A DNA stretch of 64,000 nt from Mermis nigrescens. Taxonomy: Eukaryota > Nematoda > Enoplea > Mermithida > Mermithidae. A program made the translations under genes and the position numbers. The DNA lies in contig JAVLUZ010000729.1 in NCBI GenBank assembly GCA_036768485.1, forward strand, positions 806,001 through 870,000, read 5' to 3'. The notes below the pieces were generated by a model. The model had not been told where the DNA came from. It worked only from the letters and a program-made list of their open reading frames with translations, and searched no databases. Of this stretch, positions 58,146 through 64,000 are shown in pieces; the first letter of the stretch is position 1; each line of letters opens with the position of its first letter.

Positions 58146-58906
58146 TAGCAAAGAAAAATGCTCCGATGGAACAAAAAAGATGAATATACTTGGAATTGTG
58201 GATTATTATGGATGTAAAAGGAGGGGACTAGGAAAATCTACCTAAAGTCGGAAAATCTGCTAAAAATCACACTTTCTCTAAGCAACGCAAAAAATCGATG
58301 TATATTCTGCGGCCAACAGATTAAAATAAATATTCAACCATAACAATGATTGAAACAGCAGCACGTTAGCCATGCAGTAGCTATGGGAAATGATATTAAG
58401 TAAACTAACAGTCTTCCAAGCCAATTGAATGAAATAGCAAACATCGAAGACAATTGAAGACATGGTTGGTTAAAAACAGTAGGAAACACGTAAGTTGACT
58501 TGAAACAGACTTAATGTAGATACACTAGCATGCCCGAAACGATTGTGTGCACTAATCAATCGGCTCCTGCTTTGCTTGCTATAATGCTCATAAAATAAAA
58601 CAACTTTAAATACAATACCTCTTAGTTTTCTATCAATCAGGTGCCAGCAATTTAAAAAAGTAACCTTGATAGATTTCGTTTATACACTCTTATCTGAAAC
58701 TTCGAACATTATTTAAAAAAGACACTTTTTTAGAGGCCGCAGAATATACATCGATTTTTTGCGTTGCTTAGAGAAAGTGTGATTTTTAGCAGATTTTCCG
58801 ACTTTAGGTAGATTTTTCCTAGTCCCCTCCTTTTACATCCATAATAATCCACAATTCCAAGTATATTCATCTTTTTTGTTCCATCGGAGCATTTTTTCTT
58901 TGCTAG
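58146..58906. mobile_element. Foldback element F2
   Basis: About 760 bp. The left end is TAGCAAAGAAAAATGC and the right end CATTTTTTCTTTGCTAG. It has the same interior as F1 and F3 with small deletions. Confidence 0.9.
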
Positions 58907-61900
58907 TACACTACTTTTAATTAGCGTGATTTCAGTACATCAGTCAGTAAACACAATCAGTAACATGCCACAATAATGACAACAGTCCAAGAACGCGGAA
59001 AAACAATATTGTTCTTAACATCAGCATTATCCTTTTTAAACAAGACAACCTTATTGACACCATCCATTTTCAAATTAAAACTGCATTAAGTTATTTCTTC
59101 TTAATGTGCAGTTCACTTATAATCAAGCACAAAAATTTAACCAACGAATTCACATTGCAAATCCTCACTCAATCAATACACAAGCACAATGTGTTGTGAC
59201 TTTTGAAATTGAAAACACCCAATTTTCAATTTTCAAATTGAAAATTGGGTCAATTTTCAAATTGAAAATTGGGTGTTTGAATTTGCGATGAAGAAAATAA
59301 TCAAAAGATAGTCACTTGGTTTATTTAAGCCGAGTAATAAAATAACGACCGTCCACCAATTCCAAACTAAACGCAACTAATCTGATCACTATGAAAAAGT
59401 TTTGAAAAATGAGCTTGCTAAGCGAGAGTTGTGAACCAAGAGAAACTTAAAGTTAAAACCTACCATTAAATTATGAGAGAATTATAAAAGATTTTAAACT
59501 TCAAGAAAATGGAAAAGGCGGGATGTTGGTAAATTAGAAGGCAAAGATTTTCGGCAAAAATTCAAAAACTTCACGCAAATATCAAATGTAAGGAACACTA
59601 ACGCTTTGATTTGGTAGTAAAATAAATTTGTAGTATAGACTACATATTAACAACAAATGAATAGTGCAAACTTTACACAACTACTAGGTGTAGAGAATAC
59701 TAACAGTTTATGGCTTATTAATGTACATGATTACAATAAAGCTGTATATCTTTGTCGACTTCTGTGCACAGTAGTGTGATTGCTGGTTCATTTTAAACCA
59801 CTTTTGCAGGCAATTTACATCAATTAAACGATAGCTCTCCATGTGCAAGATTTTGTGAAACATATTATAAACACGGCTAAGAAAGATTTAACTTTAATGC
59901 AACCCATTTAAGACAAAATTACATCTCTTCAATGATCTAAGGACACTTGAACATAATTTTTAAATCACTTTAGATTACTTTTGAGGGTAAACAAACTCAC
60001 TTAATTGATGTCTCACATATGAATCCTTGAAAATTTCTTGACTTCAGTTACAAAGTCTCTGCAAGTCTATCGAATTAGGGTTAACACGTAACGTAAACGT
60101 TACACAAACACATAGCGTAAAGAATATTTTAGTCGGATTCGTAATTTTGATATTGCTCCGATATTTCTTTCAACATTTATGGAAAAATGAGTCTCCATAA
60201 TGTTTTAAAGACAATAAACATTAGGTTTAAACCACTTTGCAATACTGCTGAGTGTAAGCAAGCGCGCCCAATTGACGTATATATTTCATTCCCTGTAAAT
60301 TTTTATATCTCAGGAAAAAATTTCGATTTTTGCAATGCTATAGAACAAAGGCTAACATGCAGTGTAAAAAATTACTCGGATATTATGATCAACATTCTTG
60401 AAAAAATTATGTCTCTACAATGGTCTGAGGACATATAAACAATGAATGTAAACTACTTTACATCACTGTTGGATGTAAACAAACGCGCCTACGTGACGTC
60501 TCACATTTGATCCTTTGAAAACTTCTAGGCTCCAAGAAAAAATTAGGTTTCAGGAATGCTCAAAAACGAAGATAAATATATATGTAGTGTAAACTTCATG
60601 TAAACACCTAGTGTAAAGAAGATTTTAGTCAGATTCGTAATTTTGATATTGTTCCGATATTATGATTAATATTTATGAAAAAATTAAGTCTACATAATGT
60701 TCTATGGGCAAACTAACAATTGGTGTAAACTACTTTACAACACCGTAGAGTGTAAACATATGCGCCAGACTGGCATATCAAATTTGATTCCTGGTCCATT
60801 TCTAGACTTGATAAACGTGTCCCTGACTCGTAACCGGAGAAGCAGGCAGAAAAAACAAGACAGAAACGCATTTAAAACTCCAAATTTTTGACTTTACACT
60901 CGCTAAATATTAATGTATAGACAATTTGCTTTGACATGCACCCGATATAAAGCACTTTATTTTTATTCTATTAGACTTATCCCGACTTCTGGACGGAGAA
61001 AGTGGCGAACAAAAAACGCAACAAAAACGTATTTTCCATCATTTAGAACACTGTAAACTTAAAATTCCGTACCGAACTCCCCATTGAGTTTAAAGAAATT
61101 CGGTTTGGTACAATTTGTAGCTTTTAAATCGTAATACATTCCTGTGTGCCAAAATTCTGTTGCAAAAATTATTTGGCATGATTTATCAATCAAACTTCGG
61201 AAAAAACGTGTTTTTAGCCCATTTTTTACCTCTGATTTCGAACTTTACACCCCCATAAATAACTCAATATTGCGTTTTTTTAATGCGGTTTGCTGCGATG
61301 TTTAGCCCCTGTGAGGCACTTTATTAATGCTGTCTTCGATTTGCACTGACTCATAAGCGGAAAAATTTGGCAGAGAAATCTTAGTTAAAATCCGTTTTTT
61401 TACACCATCCACTAGAGTGTAAACTTTAAACCCCAGGATCTAACTCACCATAGAGCATACAAGACTTTGCTTATATGCAGAATGTAGCCCTTGATCCGCT
61501 CTACATTTCTGTCAGAAAACATTTTAAAAACCTCATAACCGGAGTTAGTATCGGACATAGAAAGGTTGAAAACTCGACCAAAAAGTGCTTTTTCACCCCA
61601 GATTTTCGCACTCTTTACACTGCCGTTCGATAAATAATGCGAATTTCAAAAAACAAAAAAAGTGTCATCTGTAGAATTCATCCCTCTATTATTCTATTCT
61701 GTTCAATCCTTCGAGTCATCAATACTCAGTTGTCCACATGCCGCAGTAAAAAGGTCCCAAAATTTGTCCTATGTTATAACGTTACACAAAAACTTTACAC
61801 CTTCTTTACACAGTCAATTTTGAGTTTCAAGAAAAACAAAAAACACGGGCAGCGAATTTTTTTATTATCTTTCTTTTAAAAAAAACCGCACTTTCCAGAA

Positions 61901-61984
61901 GTGTCCCGTTATAGCTGTAGGGGGGTGCCCAGGTGTTGGGGGTACCCAAGTATATTATAGGTACGCGCTAACGCGCTACCTATG
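58907..61984 (-). repeat. Module M, copy B
   Basis: Begins beside F2 with TACACTACTTTTAATTAGCG and ends GTACGCGCTAACGCGCTACC near 61980, mirroring copy A. CTTTACAC motifs mark the minus-strand orientation. The stretch 61480-61630 is clearly the complement of 55090-55240 (GCGAAAATCTGGGGTGAAAA). A hairpin of CAATTTTCAATTTGAAAATTG type lies near 59220-59275. Diverged and expanded relative to A. Confidence 0.8.
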
Positions 61985-62031
61985 ATACATATCTATAGGT
62001 ACTTATTTACATAGATAGGTACATATACATA

Positions 62032-62798
62032 CTAGCAAAGAAAAATGCTCCGATGGAACAAAAAAGATGAATATACTTGGAATTGTGGATTATTAAGGAT
62101 GTAAAAGGAGGGGACTAGGAAAAATCTACTTAAAGTCGCAAAATCTGCTGAAAATCACACTTTCTCTAAGCAACGCAAAAAATCGAAGTATATATTACGG
62201 CCAACAGATTAAAATAAATATTTAACCATAAAATGATTGAAAAAGCAGCACGTTAGCTACGCAGTAGCTATGGGAAATGGTGTTGAGTAAAGTGACAGTC
62301 TTTCTAAGCCAATTGAATGAATGGTTTAAAACAGTAGGAAACGCGTAAGTTAACTTGATGACTTGAAACAGGCTAAATGTAAGTACACTAGCACTACCTT
62401 AACGATTGTATGCACTAATCAATCGGACCCTGCTTTGCTTGCTTTAATGCTCAAAACAAAATAAAACAACTTTAAATGCAATACCACTTAGTTTTCTATC
62501 AATCAGGATACGAAGCTAGTCAGCGTTGCTACTTGCCAGCAATTTTAAAAAAGTAAACATTACAGATTCCGTTTATACACTCTTATCTGAAACTTTGAAC
62601 ATTATTTAAAAAAGATACTTTTTTAGAGGCCGCAGAATATACTTCGATTTTTAGCGTTGCTTAGAGAAAGTGTGATTTTTAGCAGATTTTGCGACTTTAA
62701 GAAGATTTTTCCTAGTCCCCTCCTTTTACATCCTTAATAATCCACAATGCCAAGTATATTCATCTCTTTTGTTCCATCGGAGCATTTTTCTTTGCTAG
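62032..62798. mobile_element. Foldback element F3
   Basis: 767 bp, ends CTAGCAAAGAAAAATGCTCC and GGAGCATTTTTCTTTGCTAG. Reverse complement of F1 over almost its whole length. Confidence 0.9.
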
Positions 62799-63620
62799 TA
62801 CACTACTTTTAATTAGCGTGATTTCAGTACATCAAAAAAATAAATATCACATGCCAACCACTTCACACCACTGTTGTGTGCAAACAAACTGGCGTATCAC
62901 ATTTGGTTTCTGGTTCATTTTTAGACTTAAGATTATGTCCAGACTCATAACCCAGAACTTGACAGAAAATAACAAGGCAGAAACACGTTTAAGTCCCCCA
63001 TTTTTTGACTTTACACCTCCCGAAAAAGCTAAATGCTGATGTAAACAAACGCAATTCGCTGTGACGCGTACCCCTTAGAAAGTACTTTATTTTTATCCTA
63101 TTCGACATCGCCCGACTTCTGAGCAGAGAAAGTGGCGAACAAAAAATGTACAAACACGTATTTTCCACTGTCCAACACATTGTAAACTTTAAAAATCTGA
63201 ACCCAACGCCCCATCGAATGTAAATAAATTCGGTTCGGGCCAGTTTGTTGCCCTTTGATTGTAGTACGTTTGTATGCGCCAAACTTATATTCCGCAAAAT
63301 ATTTGATATGATTAACCAATGAAAATACGAAAAAACCCTGTTTTTTGCCCAATCTCAGATTTCGAACTTTACACCCCATAAACACCTAAATATTACGTTT
63401 TTTAACGCGGCTTGCTTCGACGTGTAGCCATTAGAAGTTGCTTTATTTCTATTTTATTCAATTCATCCCAACTCATAACCGAAAAAATTTGCAGAGAAAT
63501 CTTGGACAAAATCTGTTTTTTACTCATCCACTAGAGTGTAAAGTTTAAAACCCTGGTATTAAGCGCGTATTGATTGTAGAAAAGTTTGCTGGTAAGCACA
63601 AGATAGCCCTTGATCCGTAG
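62799..63620 (-). repeat. Module M, copy C
   Basis: Close reverse complement of 55230-56052, starting TACACTACTTTTAATTAGCG and reaching CCCTTGATCCGTAG, where a TGTAACGGGG repeat interrupts it. Confidence 0.85.
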
Positions 63621-64000
63621 TGTAACGGGGGCGCCGCCTCCCACCGTTACGTGAGCAAAATTTTACCCGCACAGGTTTCCCGGATCTTCCGCTCTGATTC
63701 GCGTGTGTAGTACTAATCGACTACTTCGGGCTCTTGCTCACAACTGCGCAAAGTATTGAATAATATTGAGAAACAATGAAACATCAACGTCACGGGTTAA
63801 ACTTCAAAGTAAGCATTTCTAGCCGTGTAGTAGCACTCCTGCTACACTCCTCCCCCTCTAGGAGAAAGCGTAAGCGCAGACAACTCCAGAGAACGAACTC
63901 TGGGACCTCCAATATGTAACGGGGGCGCCGCCTCCCACCGTTACATGAGCAAAATTTTACCCGCACCGGTTTCCCGGATCTTCCGCTCTGATTCGCGTGT
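63621..64000 (+). repeat. TGTAACGGGGGCGCC direct repeat, possible LTR, cut by window end
   Basis: TGTAACGGGGGCGCCGCC occurs at 63621 and again at 63915, with at least 86 bases nearly identical at both places (period 294). Each starts with an inverted pair TGTAACGG and CCGTTACA or CCGTTACG. TG at the start suggests an LTR, but no end or primer-binding site can be seen. The block interrupts module M copy C. Confidence 0.6.

Overview
The window looks like AT-rich nuclear DNA of an invertebrate animal. An arthropod is my best guess, and this is inference. Two things point to an animal: an intact homologue of the transcription elongation factor Spt4, and a six-exon gene for a three-dsRBD protein of the Loquacious/TRBP/PACT (Dicer-partner) family with canonical GT-AG introns. 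Nothing prokaryotic was seen. Almost all the rest is transposon-derived, and most long open frames are accidental readings of repeats.

Layout. 0-7 kb: nested hAT-like non-autonomous elements, each recognisable from an 8-bp target-site duplication (TSD). 7.98-8.34 kb: single-exon Spt4 gene (+). 8.5-11.7 kb: Tc1/mariner-like and hAT-like MITEs and one unrecognised ORF. 11.9-20.1 kb: a diverged tandem segmental duplication (two good copies, one fragment) with MITEs in it. 20-25 kb: mostly featureless, with a LINE 3' fragment. 25.1-35.7 kb: the loqs-like gene (-), its introns filled with MITEs. 36-42 kb: more MITEs, a LINE fragment and a palindromic foldback minisatellite. 42.2-45.6 kb: a 3.4-kb hAT-like element. 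45.6-50.1 kb: a 20-bp tandem array, a 173-bp satellite in two opposed blocks and a broken LINE, all bracketed by a 118-bp inverted repeat. 52.1-53.3 kb: a repeat with internal minisatellites. 53.5 kb: a 100-base assembly gap. 53.9-62.0 kb: a very large inverted structure (module M, foldback F, spacer, F, M). 62.0-64.0 kb: a third F-M copy, interrupted by a TGTAACGGGG repeat that runs off the window.

How the parts relate. The two genes are unrelated neighbours: Spt4 acts with Spt5 (DSIF) in RNA polymerase II elongation, and a Loqs/TRBP protein partners Dicer in small-RNA biogenesis. The repeats give a relative history. Insertions with matching 8-bp TSDs sit inside other elements with their own TSDs up to four levels deep, and at one locus a paralogous empty site lies elsewhere in the window. 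No intact transposase was found, so all DNA elements here appear non-autonomous.
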